From contig CP107216.1 of the NCBI GenBank assembly GCA_025757645.1, positions 186,001 through 250,000 on the forward strand: 64,000 nucleotides of DNA, given 5' to 3'. Position 1 is the first letter of the stretch. The number at the start of each line of letters is the position of its first letter. Of this stretch, positions 49,032-57,799 are shown piece by piece. This DNA comes from Clostridiales bacterium (GTDB lineage: Bacteria > Bacillota > Clostridia > Oscillospirales > Oscillospiraceae). A program made the translations under genes and the position numbers. The notes under the pieces were generated by a model. The model searched no databases. It had not been told where the DNA came from and worked only from the letters and a program-made list of their open reading frames with translations.

Positions 49032-50771
49032 TCAGGCGACGTCCTCGAAGCCGGGCAGCGGCTTCTTGGCGGTGATGGCGCGGATGACGAACAGGGCCGC
49101 GACCACGAGCACCACACCGATGGCGAGGCAGATATAAACGTTCTGGATGAAGCCCGCCAGGATGTAGTTGACAAAGCAGATGATACCGACGGTGCCGGCA
49201 TACGGCAGCTGCGTGGACACGTGGTTGACGTGGTTGCACATCGCACCGGCGGAGGCCATGATGGTCGTGTCGGAAATGGGCGAGCAGTGGTCGCCGAACA
49301 CGGCACCGGCCAGGCACGCGGACACGCCGATGATGAACAGGCTGCTCGACGGGTCGAACACATAGGTGACGATCGGCAGCAGGATGCCAAACGTGCCCCA
49401 GCTCGTGCCGGTGGAGAAGCTCAGCACACCGGCGACAAGGAAGATGATCGCCGGCAGGAAGCTGAACAGCGACCCGGCCGCAGAGTTCATGACGGAGGCG
49501 ACGAAGTACTTGCCGCCGAGCAGGCCGGTCATGTTCTTGAGCGAGGTGGCGAAGGTCAGGATCATGATGGCGGGGACCATGTTGATGAAGCCCTTCGGCA
49601 GGCAGGCCATGGAATCCTTGAAGGTGATGAGACGGCGGCACAGGAAGTAGATGATCGTGAACACGAGCGCGATCAGCGAGCCCCAGGGCAGGGCGACAAA
49701 GGCGTCCGTGTTGCCGAAAGCGCCGACGAAGTCGTGGTAGTAGTCACCGGAAGCGTCCCAGTAACCGCCGGCGTAGACGAGGCCGGCAAAGCACGTCACG
49801 ATCAGCACGGCGACGGGCAGGATCAGGTCGATGACGCGGCCGTTCTGGTTGCAGTCGATGGCATCATTGTTCCCGTCGGCGCGGTCGCCGGTGGTGTAGA
49901 GGTCGTTCTTGAAGCGGGCGTTCATCTCGTGCAGGCGCATCGGGCCGTAGTCGAACTTCATGAGGATGAGCGCGATGATGAACACGAACGTGAGCAGCGA
50001 GTAGAAGTTATACGGAATGGCGCGCACGAACAGGTCGAAGCCGTTGTAGTCCTCGACGACGCCGGACACGGCGGCGGCCCAGGAGGAGATCGGCGCGATC
50101 ATGCACACGGGTGCGGCCGTGGCGTCGATGAGGTAGGCGAGCTTGGCGCGGGAGATCTTGTGCCGGTCGGTGACGGGCAGCATGACCGAACCGACGGTCA
50201 GGCAGTTGAAGTAGTCATCGACGAAAATGAGCACGCCGAGCAGGAAGGTGGCGAACATGGCGCCGGCGCGGGTCTTGATGTGGGTCTCGGCCCAGCGGCC
50301 GAAGGCGGCGGAGCCGCCGGCGCGGTTGATGAGCGCGACCATGGCGCCGAGGATGACGAGGAAGAGCATGATGCCGGCGCTGTCGGCGACGGCGGGCACC
50401 ATACCGTCGTTGATGATGGCGTCAAGGCCGGTGATCGGGTTAAAGTTGGAGTAAAACAGCGCACCGAGCAGGATGCCGACGAACAGCGACGAGTAAACTT
50501 CCTTCGTGATGAGTGCGAGGATGATGGCGACGATCGGCGGCACGAGTGCCCAGAACGAAAACGCCATGCGGCTGGTGGATGTGATCTCGCCGGTGCCCTC
50601 GCAGGCACTGCATTCTTCACCCTGCGAGATGCCGGTACCATTGCACGTGGTGCAGGTGATGGACTTTGCCACATCGTCCCCGTCATCGGCGGCGAGCGCG
50701 CACACGCTCAGCAGCGACACGGCCATGACGACGAGCAGCAGAACAGCCAGGATCTTGCGTCTGGAATTCAT
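49032..50771 (-). CDS. lysW: NhaC-superfamily transporter, probable lysine transporter (LysW type)
   Basis: 579 residues from ATG 50771 with GGAGG upstream. Unusually it begins with a cleavable-looking signal peptide (to about residue 26) and then a small segment with two DnaJ-like motifs, CTTCNGTG and CSACEGTG, before the first transporter helix (FWALVPPIVAIILALITKEV). The remaining 480 residues are a standard NhaC antiporter fold with FVDDYFNCLTVGSVM and GDHCSPISDTTIMASAGAMC. A lysine riboswitch controls it, which is the basis for calling it a lysine (not Na+/H+) transporter, as predicted earlier for LysW homologues. Confidence 0.85.
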   Translation of the reverse strand: MNSRRKILAVLLLVVMAVSLLSVCALAADDGDDVAKSITCTTCNGTGISQGEECSACEGTGEITSTSRMAFSFWALVPPIVAIILALITKEVYSSLFVGILLGALFYSNFNPITGLDAIINDGMVPAVADSAGIMLFLVILGAMVALINRAGGSAAFGRWAETHIKTRAGAMFATFLLGVLIFVDDYFNCLTVGSVMLPVTDRHKISRAKLAYLIDATAAPVCMIAPISSWAAAVSGVVEDYNGFDLFVRAIPYNFYSLLTFVFIIALILMKFDYGPMRLHEMNARFKNDLYTTGDRADGNNDAIDCNQNGRVIDLILPVAVLIVTCFAGLVYAGGYWDASGDYYHDFVGAFGNTDAFVALPWGSLIALVFTIIYFLCRRLITFKDSMACLPKGFINMVPAIMILTFATSLKNMTGLLGGKYFVASVMNSAAGSLFSFLPAIIFLVAGVLSFSTGTSWGTFGILLPIVTYVFDPSSSLFIIGVSACLAGAVFGDHCSPISDTTIMASAGAMCNHVNHVSTQLPYAGTVGIICFVNYILAGFIQNVYICLAIGVVLVVAALFVIRAITAKKPLPGFEDVA

Positions 50772-50787
50772 CTTGAAATTCCTCCTA

Positions 50788-50825
50788 TAAAAAAATGTCA
50801 TGAACAGAGCATACTGTTCATGACA
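50788..50825 (-). terminator. Riboswitch expression-platform terminator
   Basis: Perfect 12-bp stem TGTCATGAACAG / CTGTTCATGACA and TTTTTTT, between the lysine aptamer and the ribosome site. Confidence 0.92.
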
Positions 50826-50842
50826 CTTGAAACTCCTGGTCA

Positions 50843-51001
50843 ATGACAGCGCTCCGCGTATGCGGCAGTCCGGCGGATGTTCTCCGACGGCCCAGGCAAT
50901 CCCGCGGCAGGAACCTGCGAGACCCTTCGGCGGCTGCCCCTTTCCCCTCCCGGTTACCTGCCGGTGAGCGAGGGTACTGATGACTTCCGCGCCTCTATCA
51001 T
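50843..51001 (-). promoter_or_regulatory. Lysine riboswitch (L box) aptamer
   Basis: Minus strand from 51001: P1 arm ATGATAG...GCGC pairs with GCGCTGTCAT at the 3' end. Conserved L-box pieces are present in order: AGAGGCGCGGAAGTCATCAG, GGGAAAGGGGCAGCCGCCGA, GGGTCTCGCAGG, TTGCCTGGGC and a closing GGAGCGC. Lysine binding should stabilise P1 and let the downstream terminator form. Confidence 0.88.
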
Positions 51002-51019
51002 GCTTTGTTCAGCAAGTTC

Positions 51020-51048
51020 AGTATACGGTCGCCCCTACGAAATGTCAA
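51020..51048 (-). promoter_or_regulatory. Promoter of the lysine-riboswitch transcript
   Basis: TTGACA (51048-51043), 17 bp, TATACT (51025-51020). Confidence 0.88.
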
Positions 51049-51198
51049 CCAGTTTTATGACCATTTTGTGAATTTTGTATGTTTTTGCGTTTTTCACAGG
51101 AAATGCACATATTGTTTGTGCGATTTTAATAAAAACGTGTGGATGGTCAAGCCTGACCGGCCAAAGCGCGAGAAGCCGCCGCTGCCTGCCGGATATCC

Positions 51199-51276
51199 GA
51201 GCCACAGGGGGTGCTCGAGGGGGCAGAGCCCGCCTCGAATGGGATCTGTGCGTTCCATTTGCAAAATGGAACGCAC
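51199..51276 (+). repeat. Dispersed structured repeat, family R2, copy C
   Basis: GAGCCACAGGGG, stem TCGAGG-GGGC/GCCC-CCTCGA, box ATGGGATC, then an unrelated but equally strong stem GTGCGTTCCATTT/AAAATGGAACGCAC. A further stem CACCTGCCGG/CCGGCAGGTG follows at 51275-51298. It lies 3' of the permease gene and may also end its transcript. Confidence 0.7.
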
Positions 51277-51319
51277 CTGCCGGATGCCCGGCAGGTGCGG
51301 AATGGAACGGTCGTCCGGC

Positions 51320-52351
51320 TCAGCGGCTGCCCTTGTCGTAGGGGATGCCCTCGGCCTTGGGGGCGCGGGAGCTCTTGGACGTAAAGGCGAGCACGATGAT
51401 CGTGATGAGGTACGGCAGCATCTGATAGAAGTGCGCGCTGATGCCGATCTGCGCGAGCAGATACACGCCGTCGCCGTTGATGTCGAGGCTGGTGTAGGCC
51501 GCGGCGATGCACTTGAACAGGCCGAACAGCAGCGACGCGCCCGCGATGTTCAGCGGCTTCCAGTTGCCGAAGATCATGACGGCGAGGGCCAAAAAGCCGA
51601 AGCCCGCCACGTCGCCGTTGGACGAGCAGTTGGCCGTGGTCAGCGCGTAGACGAAGCCGCCCATACCGGCCAGCGCGCCGGAGATGGTCGTGCCGGCATA
51701 GCGCATCTTGTAGACGTTGATGCCGAGCGAGTCGGCCGCCTGCGGATTTTCGCCGCACGCGCGCAGGCGCAGGCCAAAGCGCGTCTTGTACAGCAGGATC
51801 GACAGGATGATGAACACCAGGATGCACACATAGGTGGCCAGATACACCTTGTTGATAAACGTCTCGCCGAAGAAACCGAGATCGACGGACTTGTCGATGC
51901 CGAGCGTGCTCTTTTTGATCATAAACCAGCTGGCCGAGTCACCGCTGGCCATGTTGAGGGTGTTCTGGTTGGCGATGATGCGGATGAAGAACAGCACCAG
52001 CGCGGGCGCCAGCAGGTTGAGCGCCGTGCCGCCGATGGTCTGGTCGGCGCGCAGGTTGATCGACGCGAACGACAGCAGCAGCGAAAACAGCGCGCCCATG
52101 GCCGCCGACACGAGCATGGCCAGCAGCACGAGGCCCTGCAGCGTGCCCCAGTCCCCGGCCGCTTTGGCGGCGTTGAAGACCTCCAGGCCCTGCATCTGGC
52201 GCACGAAGAGCACGCCGATGAACGCGCCGAAGATCATGATGCCCTCGAGTGCGAGGTTGATGATGCCGCTGCGCTCGGCAAACACGCCGGCGAGCGCCAC
52301 GATCATGAGCGGGACGGCATAGATCAGTGTCTGTTGGATGAGAAAGCTCAT
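51320..52351 (-). CDS. nupQ: Nucleoside ABC transporter permease (NupQ/YufQ-like)
   Basis: 343 residues, eight to nine helices, BPD_transp_2 family. Characteristic IINLALEGIMIFGAFIGVLF and RACGENPQAADSLGINVYKM (the EAA-like coupling region). Forms the transmembrane channel with the NupP-like permease, whose stop it overlaps by 4 bp. Last gene of the operon. Confidence 0.92.
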   Translation of the reverse strand: MSFLIQQTLIYAVPLMIVALAGVFAERSGIINLALEGIMIFGAFIGVLFVRQMQGLEVFNAAKAAGDWGTLQGLVLLAMLVSAAMGALFSLLLSFASINLRADQTIGGTALNLLAPALVLFFIRIIANQNTLNMASGDSASWFMIKKSTLGIDKSVDLGFFGETFINKVYLATYVCILVFIILSILLYKTRFGLRLRACGENPQAADSLGINVYKMRYAGTTISGALAGMGGFVYALTTANCSSNGDVAGFGFLALAVMIFGNWKPLNIAGASLLFGLFKCIAAAYTSLDINGDGVYLLAQIGISAHFYQMLPYLITIIVLAFTSKSSRAPKAEGIPYDKGSR

Positions 52352-53652
52352 GCCTGCTCGCCTCCTTCCGCGACGGGCGCATCCGCGTCCGGGTCTGTGA
52401 TGGCCGGGTCCGGATGCAGATCCGGGTCTCCGAGCGACTGCGCGGGCTCGACGGGCTGATCGTCCGCCGGCGTGTCGCCGGACTTGCGCTTTTTCTTCCG
52501 GCCGTCGAGCAGCATGCGGATCACGAGCGAGAACGCGCTCAGATACACGATGGCCGCAATGATGACGTCCGTGATGTATTCGTTATACGCCGTGAGGTTG
52601 GTCAGCTGCAGGCCCGCAATGTCGAGCACGGACATGAAGATGGCCGTGAAGATGACGGCAATGGGGTTGTTGACCGCGAGCAGGGCGACCGGGATGCCGT
52701 TGAAGCCCTCGGCCGGGAGCGTCTGGTACGTGCTCCAGAAAAACTCCGTATTGCCGGACAGGTAGTACAGCGCAGCGCCGCCGCCGGCGAGTCCGCCCGC
52801 GATGGCCATGGACAGGACGATGTTGCGCTTGTCGCGGATGCCGGCGTAGCGGGCGCTGTGGCGGTTCATGCCGCAGGCCTTGAGCTCGTAGCCGAGCGTC
52901 GTCTTGTTCATGAGGATGTACATGCCGATGGCGAAGAGAATCGCCACGAGGATACCGGCATTGACCTGCGAGTTCGGGAAGAGCTTGTCGAGCCCGAGCT
53001 TCGCCGTGGCCACGTCGTTATAGGTCGTCTTGTAGATGTAGCCGGACTTGGTGTTCTCGACCAGGTTTTTGAAGTTGCTGATGTCGAACATCCACGTCAC
53101 GAGGTTTGCCGCCAGCCAGTTGGTCATGATGCTCGCCAGCACCTCGTTGATGTTCAAAAACGCCTTGAGCGCGCCGGGGATCGCGCCCCAGAGCGCACCG
53201 GCGGCGACGCCGCCGAGAAACGCAAGGATCCAGATCAGCCACGGGGCGACGCTGCTCGATGGGATGCCGAGCGCGATGCACAGCGACACGAGCGTGCCCA
53301 TGAGGTACTGGCCGGGCGCGCCGATGTTGAACAGGCCGGTCTTGAACGCCACGGCGACGGACAGGCCCGTCATAATCAGCGGCGTGGCGCGGAAGAGCAT
53401 ATTGCCGAAGTTCGTAGAGTTGAAGCCCCAGGTGAGCACGCCGGAGGCGGTGCGGCCGGTGCTGAACAGGCCGGCGAACACGATGCGGATGCCGTCCCAG
53501 ACGCTCGACGCGCCGAGCTCCGGATTCGAGAAGCCGACGGCGGCGATGATGACGCTGCCGACAACGAGACCGATGAGGATCGACAGCAGCGACGCGAGGA
53601 TCTTCTTGGTCATGTCCTTTTCATAAAGGGTGCGGAGTTTGTTCTGCTTCAT
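52348..53652 (-). CDS. nupP: Nucleoside ABC transporter permease (NupP/YufP-like)
   Basis: 434 residues. VAFKTGLFNIGAPGQYLMGT and LNINEVLASIMTNWLAANLV are family signatures; coupling loop KACGMNRHSARYAGI. A Pro/Asp-rich tail of about 45 residues follows the last helix. It overlaps both neighbours by 4 bp, so translation of the operon is tightly coupled. Confidence 0.92.
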   Translation of the reverse strand: MKQNKLRTLYEKDMTKKILASLLSILIGLVVGSVIIAAVGFSNPELGASSVWDGIRIVFAGLFSTGRTASGVLTWGFNSTNFGNMLFRATPLIMTGLSVAVAFKTGLFNIGAPGQYLMGTLVSLCIALGIPSSSVAPWLIWILAFLGGVAAGALWGAIPGALKAFLNINEVLASIMTNWLAANLVTWMFDISNFKNLVENTKSGYIYKTTYNDVATAKLGLDKLFPNSQVNAGILVAILFAIGMYILMNKTTLGYELKACGMNRHSARYAGIRDKRNIVLSMAIAGGLAGGGAALYYLSGNTEFFWSTYQTLPAEGFNGIPVALLAVNNPIAVIFTAIFMSVLDIAGLQLTNLTAYNEYITDVIIAAIVYLSAFSLVIRMLLDGRKKKRKSGDTPADDQPVEPAQSLGDPDLHPDPAITDPDADAPVAEGGEQA

Positions 53653-55196
53653 GCCGATTCACCGTCCTTCCCGCTGCGCTTGGCGCCGGACATATACAGA
53701 CCGAGCTCCTGCACGGTCGTCTGCTTCGGGTCGAGCTCGCCGACGATCTGCCCCTCGTACATGACGAGGATGCGGTCGGACAGGCTCATGACCTCGTCGA
53801 GCTCGAGCGACACGAGCAGCACGGCCTTGCCCGCGTCGCGCTGGGCGACGAGCTGCTTGTGGATGTATTCGATCGCGCCGACGTCGAGGCCGCGCGTGGG
53901 CTGCACGGCGATGATGAGCGGTTTGTCCCGGTCGACCTCGCGGGCGATGATGGCCTTCTGCTGGTTGCCGCCGGACATGCTGCGCGCGATCGTGACGGCG
54001 CCCTGGCCGCTGCGGACGTCGAACTGCTCGATGAGCCGGTCGGCGTAGGCGCGCACGGCGTCGCGGCGGATGAAGCCGCCGTGCTGGAACTGCGGCTCTT
54101 TATAGCGCTGGAGCACCATGTTCTGCTCGAGCGTGAAGTCGAGCACGAGGCCGTGCTTGTGCCGGTCCTCGGGGATGTGGCTCATGTTCCTGCCGCGGCG
54201 GCGGATGGAGGCGTGCGTGATCGTCTCGCCGCAGAGCGTGACCGAGCCGCCCGTGATCTTGTCCAGGCCGGTCAGGCCGTGGATGAGCTCCGTCTGGCCG
54301 TTGCCGTCGATGCCGGCGATGCAGACGATCTCGCCCGCGCGGACATTGAACGACACATGATCGACGGCGTTGCGCTTGTGCAGGTGCGACAGGACGCACA
54401 GATCCTCCACATGCAAAATCTCCTCGCCGGGGTGAGCCGGCGTCTTGTCGATGACGAGCTGCACGGGGCGGCCGACCATCATGTTCGACAGCTCCTGCTT
54501 GTTCGTGTCGCAGGTGTTGACCGTGCCGATGCACTTGCCCTTGCGCAGGACGGTCACGCGGTCGGCCACGGCCATGATCTCATTGAGCTTGTGCGAGATG
54601 AAGAGGATGGACTTGCCCTCGCGCGCAAACTCCTTCATCGTGGCCATGAGCTCGTCGATCTCCTGCGGGGTGAGCACGGCGGTCGGCTCGTCGAAGATGA
54701 GAATCTCATTGTCGCGGTAGAGCATCTTGAGGATCTCGACGCGCTGCTGCATGCCGACGGTGATGTCCTCGACCTTGGCATCGAGGTCGACCTTCAGGCC
54801 GTATTTTTCCGAGAGCTCCTCGACCTTTTTGCGCGCTTCCTTGCGCTGGATGAAACCGAGCTTCGTCGTCTCCGCGCCGAGGATGATGTTGTCGAGCACG
54901 GTGAACACGTCGATGAGCTTGAAGTGCTGGTGCACCATGCCGATGCCGAGCGCGGTGGCATCATTGGGGTTGTCGATCTTGACGGGCTTGCCGTTTTTGC
55001 GGATCTCGCCCGCCTCCGGCTGGTACAGGCCGAAGAGCACGCTCATGAGCGTGGATTTGCCGGCGCCGTTTTCACCGAGCAGGGCGTGGATCTCGCCCTT
55101 TTTGAGCTGCAGGGTGATGTCGTCGTTGGCCTTAATACCGGGGAACTCCTTGGTGATGTGAAGCATTTCGATCACATACGGAGGAGCGTTGTCCAT
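53649..55196 (-). CDS. nupO: Nucleoside ABC transporter ATPase, two ABC domains (NupO/YufO-like)
   Basis: 515 residues. First ABC: Walker A GENGAGKST (about 39-47), signature VGMQQRVEI, Walker B ILIFDEPTAVLTPQ. Second ABC: degenerate Walker A GIDGNGQTEL, signature MSGGNQQKAIIARE, Walker B LIIAVQPTRGLDVG. This is the usual sugar/nucleoside double-ATPase arrangement with one strong site. Weak ribosome site GTAGGTGG before ATG. Confidence 0.93.
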   Translation of the reverse strand: MDNAPPYVIEMLHITKEFPGIKANDDITLQLKKGEIHALLGENGAGKSTLMSVLFGLYQPEAGEIRKNGKPVKIDNPNDATALGIGMVHQHFKLIDVFTVLDNIILGAETTKLGFIQRKEARKKVEELSEKYGLKVDLDAKVEDITVGMQQRVEILKMLYRDNEILIFDEPTAVLTPQEIDELMATMKEFAREGKSILFISHKLNEIMAVADRVTVLRKGKCIGTVNTCDTNKQELSNMMVGRPVQLVIDKTPAHPGEEILHVEDLCVLSHLHKRNAVDHVSFNVRAGEIVCIAGIDGNGQTELIHGLTGLDKITGGSVTLCGETITHASIRRRGRNMSHIPEDRHKHGLVLDFTLEQNMVLQRYKEPQFQHGGFIRRDAVRAYADRLIEQFDVRSGQGAVTIARSMSGGNQQKAIIAREVDRDKPLIIAVQPTRGLDVGAIEYIHKQLVAQRDAGKAVLLVSLELDEVMSLSDRILVMYEGQIVGELDPKQTTVQELGLYMSGAKRSGKDGESA

Positions 55197-55300
55197 ACCG
55201 CCACCTACTTTCCTATTTCTGTTTCTGTGTTTGCATATCGGCAGCCGCCGGACGGGAAACCGCGCTGCCCGGCGCGCGAAATGGCTCTTCTAATATTTTG

Positions 55301-55329
55301 ATTATACCTGTTTGATCGCCTGATTTCAA
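55301..55329 (-). promoter_or_regulatory. Promoter of nupOPQ
   Basis: TTGAAA (55329-55324), 17 bp, TATAAT (55306-55301). It allows the permease operon to be transcribed separately from bmpA. Confidence 0.75.
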
Positions 55330-55357
55330 GGCATTCCGCCCCAAATGTGTACAGAAT

Positions 55358-55575
55358 GCAAACGAAAAAAGGAGAGAAAGCCAAAGCTTTCTCTCAGCCC
55401 GGGCGAAAACCCGGAGTTTTTCACCCGGGCCGAGACGCCGCCCGCCGGGCGGCAATGGATCTCATCCGAGGCGGGCCCTTCGCCCCCTCGGGCTCCCCCG
55501 CGGCGCACAGGTCTGCACACGGCGCGGCTGTTCCGGGGCAAACAAGAAAAGGAGAGAAAGCCAAAGCTTTCTCTC
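55358..55575. repeat. 38-bp direct repeats flanking R2 copy B
   Basis: GCAAAC followed by an A-rich run and GGAGAGAAAGCCAAAGC occurs at 55358-55395 and at 55538-55575, exactly 180 bp apart. Each contains the hairpin GAGAGAAAGC/GCTTTCTCTC. Confidence 0.8.
55437..55508 (-). repeat. Dispersed structured repeat, family R2, copy B (inverted)
   Basis: Reading the minus strand: GCGCCGCGGGGGAGC, stem CCGAGG-GGGC/GCCC-CCTCGG, box ATGAGATC, then stem GCCGCCC/GGGCGGC. It lies between the bmpA terminator and nupO, with a further GCCCGGGTG hairpin beside it. Confidence 0.72.
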
Positions 55576-55580
55576 CTTAA
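55546..55580 (-). terminator. Terminator of bmpA
   Basis: Stem GGAGAGAAAGC / GCTTTCTCTCC with TTTTC on the minus strand, 17 bp after the bmpA stop. A near-copy 180 bp away (55366-55395) ends in TTTTTTC. Confidence 0.85.
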
Positions 55581-55596
55581 AAGGAATCCGGTCAAA

Positions 55597-56742
55597 TTAC
55601 TTGACGAGATTGAGGGTGACGTGATCGGTGCTGGCGAGCTTGGTGAAGTCGTTGTCGATGGTGATCTCGCCCTTGACGATCTTCTCGAACATGGCCTTGT
55701 ACTGGTCAACGGTCCAGTTCTTGAGGCTCCAGGTGTCGGTCGGCAGACCAACAGCGCCCTCGGCCGCGCCCAGGGTGGTGAGCTTGCCGCCGTAGTTGGC
55801 CCAATCGCTGCCGTAAGCGGCGGTCAGAGCCTGCTGAGCAGCCTCGCCGATGCCCTTGAGGGCGGAGGTGATGACGGTGTCGGAGGTGTAGGACTGGTCG
55901 ACGTCCACGCCGATGACAGCCGCGTCGTTCGCGGAAGCAGCAGCGGTGATGGAGTCGAAGATGGAGCCGCCGCAGGAGAAGATGACCTCGGTGCCGTTCT
56001 TGTACCAGCCGGAGGCCAGGGTCTGCAGCTCAGCGGAGGGCTGGAAGCTCTCGCCGTATTTCCAGGTGTAGTTCATCTCGACCTTGACGTTCTTTTCGGC
56101 TGCAGCAGCCTCAGCGCCCTGAACGTAACCGTAGCCGTAACGGCAGCAGGCATCGTTCGTGCCGCCGCCACCGCCGCAGAAGCCGAGCTTGGTGTAGCCT
56201 TCCATGACGGCAGCATAGCCGGCCAGGTAGCCGCACTGCTCTTCACGGAAGCTGATGGCAGCGAGGTTGGTCACGCCGTCGACGGGCGAACCGTCAATGA
56301 ACACGAACTTGGTGTCCGTGAATTCCTTCGCGGCCTTCTCGAGGGCAGCGCCCTGCAGGAAGCCGGCGGCCACAACGACCTCTGCGCCGTTGTCGACAGC
56401 GGCCTTCATGGCGTCGTAACGATCGTCATCGGTGGCCTTGTCGCCGTTGGCGGGCTTATAGTACTTGTAGGACTTGCTGTTGGCATTGGCGTACAGCTTC
56501 ACGCCATCGTAAGTGCCCTGGTTGAAGGACTTATCCTTCAGATCGCCCACGTCGGTGACGAACGCGACCTGATACTTGCCATCGCTGGACGTCATTTCGT
56601 CCGGGATGTCGTCTGCCTTCATAGCCGTTTTTTTGCCGTCGTCTTTCTTGCCCGTGTCCTGATTGTCCTTGGGACCGCAGGCGCACAGCGCAAAGACCAT
56701 GACGAGCGCGAGGAGCAGAGCAACGAGCTTCTTCATGTTCAT
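55597..56742 (-). CDS. bmpA: BmpA/PnrA family nucleoside-binding lipoprotein
   Basis: 381 residues. Lipobox FALCACG with Cys about 21; mature protein begins with a Lys/Asp-rich linker. The BMP fold shows VAFVTDVGDLKDKSFNQGTY, VFIDGSPVDGVTNLAAISFR and GGGGTNDACCRYGYGYVQGA. It captures nucleosides outside the cell for NupOPQ. GGAGG precedes the first ATG; an alternative Met is two codons later. Confidence 0.93.
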   Translation of the reverse strand: MNMKKLVALLLALVMVFALCACGPKDNQDTGKKDDGKKTAMKADDIPDEMTSSDGKYQVAFVTDVGDLKDKSFNQGTYDGVKLYANANSKSYKYYKPANGDKATDDDRYDAMKAAVDNGAEVVVAAGFLQGAALEKAAKEFTDTKFVFIDGSPVDGVTNLAAISFREEQCGYLAGYAAVMEGYTKLGFCGGGGGTNDACCRYGYGYVQGAEAAAAEKNVKVEMNYTWKYGESFQPSAELQTLASGWYKNGTEVIFSCGGSIFDSITAAASANDAAVIGVDVDQSYTSDTVITSALKGIGEAAQQALTAAYGSDWANYGGKLTTLGAAEGAVGLPTDTWSLKNWTVDQYKAMFEKIVKGEITIDNDFTKLASTDHVTLNLVK

Positions 56743-56814
56743 GCTATTTTTTCCTCCATTAAAATTTTACCCGACATTCGGGTGGTTTTTTGTTGTGTTT
56801 TCACAACTGTCTTT

Positions 56815-56843
56815 AGTATACCACGCGCCGGAATTGCAAGCAA
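56815..56843 (-). promoter_or_regulatory. Promoter of bmpA
   Basis: TTGCTT (56843-56838), 17 bp, TATACT (56820-56815). The leader has a small stem ACCCGA/TCGGGT but no purine riboswitch was recognised. Confidence 0.75.
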
Positions 56844-56879
56844 TCCTATTTGTTTCGAAAATATAAAAAAAATATAAAC

Positions 56880-56919
56880 AAATTGGGCATCTGTCCGTTT
56901 CTCGCGGACAGATGCCCTT
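56880..56919 (-). terminator. Terminator of deoD
   Basis: 13-bp stem GGGCATCTGTCCG / CGGACAGATGCCC followed by AATTTGTTTATATTTTTTTT on the minus strand. Confidence 0.8.
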
Positions 56920-56922
56920 GCG

Positions 56923-57648
56923 TTACAGATTTGCCATGTTGACGGCGGTGTCGAGCGCAATCGTAATCATCTGCACGAAGGAGTTCTGCCGCTGTTCGCT
57001 CGTGAGCTCCTCGGCGCGGTAGATGTGATCGGAGATCGTGAACAGGCCGAGCGCGCGCTTGCCGGCGCGGGCGGCGTTCATGTACAGGCCGGCGGCCTCC
57101 ATCTCGACGGCGAGCACGCCCATCTTCTTCCACTGATCCGGACCGTCGCTGCCGTCGTCGTAGAAGTTATCGGCCGAGAGCACGTTGCCGACGTGCAGCG
57201 TCACGCCATTGGCGGCCGCCGCGGCGACGGCCTGGCTGAGCAGCGTGTAGTCCGCGATGGGCGCGAACGTGCCGTTGAGGCCGAACTGGTGCGCGAAGTT
57301 GGAGTCCGTGCACGCGCCCGCACCGGCGACAACGTCCATGAGGTTCAGGTCGTCCGCGAGCGCGCCGGCCGAGCCGACGCGGATGATGTTGTCGACATCG
57401 TAGAAGTTGTACAGCTCCCAGCTGTAGATGCCGATCGACGGGATGCCCATGCCGGAGGCCATCACGGTCACGGGCACGCCCTTCCACGTGCCGGTGTAAC
57501 CCTGCACGCCGCGGACGTTGTTGACGAGCACGGGATTTTCCAGAAAGGTCTCGGCGATGAACTTCGAGCGCAGCGGGTCGCCGGGCATGAGCACGGTCTT
57601 GGCGATGTCTCCGGCTTTGGCTGCGATATGCGGCGTGGGAACAGGCAT
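56923..57648 (-). CDS. deoD: Purine nucleoside phosphorylase, DeoD type
   Basis: 241 residues of the hexameric PNP class: MPVPTPHIAAKAGDIAKTVL, phosphate-binding Arg in PGDPLRSKF, GSAGALA, SDNFYDD-like base site (LSADNFYDDG), EMEAAGLY ribose site and TISDH (catalytic Asp). Cleaves purine (deoxy)nucleosides with phosphate. Next to bmpA and divergent from udk/tdk, forming a nucleoside salvage neighbourhood. Confidence 0.96.
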   Translation of the reverse strand: MPVPTPHIAAKAGDIAKTVLMPGDPLRSKFIAETFLENPVLVNNVRGVQGYTGTWKGVPVTVMASGMGIPSIGIYSWELYNFYDVDNIIRVGSAGALADDLNLMDVVAGAGACTDSNFAHQFGLNGTFAPIADYTLLSQAVAAAAANGVTLHVGNVLSADNFYDDGSDGPDQWKKMGVLAVEMEAAGLYMNAARAGKRALGLFTISDHIYRAEELTSEQRQNSFVQMITIALDTAVNMANL

Positions 57649-57705
57649 GATACTACCTCCGTTTTTCTATTTTTTCAGGTTTGGCCGCGCGCAGCGGCCG
57701 GTTTT

Positions 57706-57734
57706 ATTTTAACCGCAAAAAATGCAAAAGTCAA
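57706..57734 (-). promoter_or_regulatory. Promoter of deoD
   Basis: TTGACT (57734-57729), 17 bp, TAAAAT (57711-57706). Its -35 box is 1 bp from the -35 of the divergent udk promoter, so the two probably compete or share regulation. Confidence 0.78.
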
Positions 57735-57735
57735 A

Positions 57736-57764
57736 TTGCAACGGCCCTGCGCCTGTGGTAGAAT
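57736..57764 (+). promoter_or_regulatory. Promoter of udk-tdk-vanZ
   Basis: TTGCAA (57736-57741), 17 bp, TAGAAT (57759-57764). Confidence 0.75.
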
Positions 57765-57799
57765 GTTGGAGAAAAAAGCGACACACGGGAGGCGGCACC

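Noticed and set aside
50843..51001. T-box or SAM riboswitch
   Set aside because: No T-box sequence or SAM-I core; the order of conserved boxes and the P1 pairing fit the lysine aptamer.
56743..56923. Purine riboswitch before the nucleoside-binding lipoprotein
   Set aside because: The conserved purine-aptamer loops are not present; only a small hairpin is seen.
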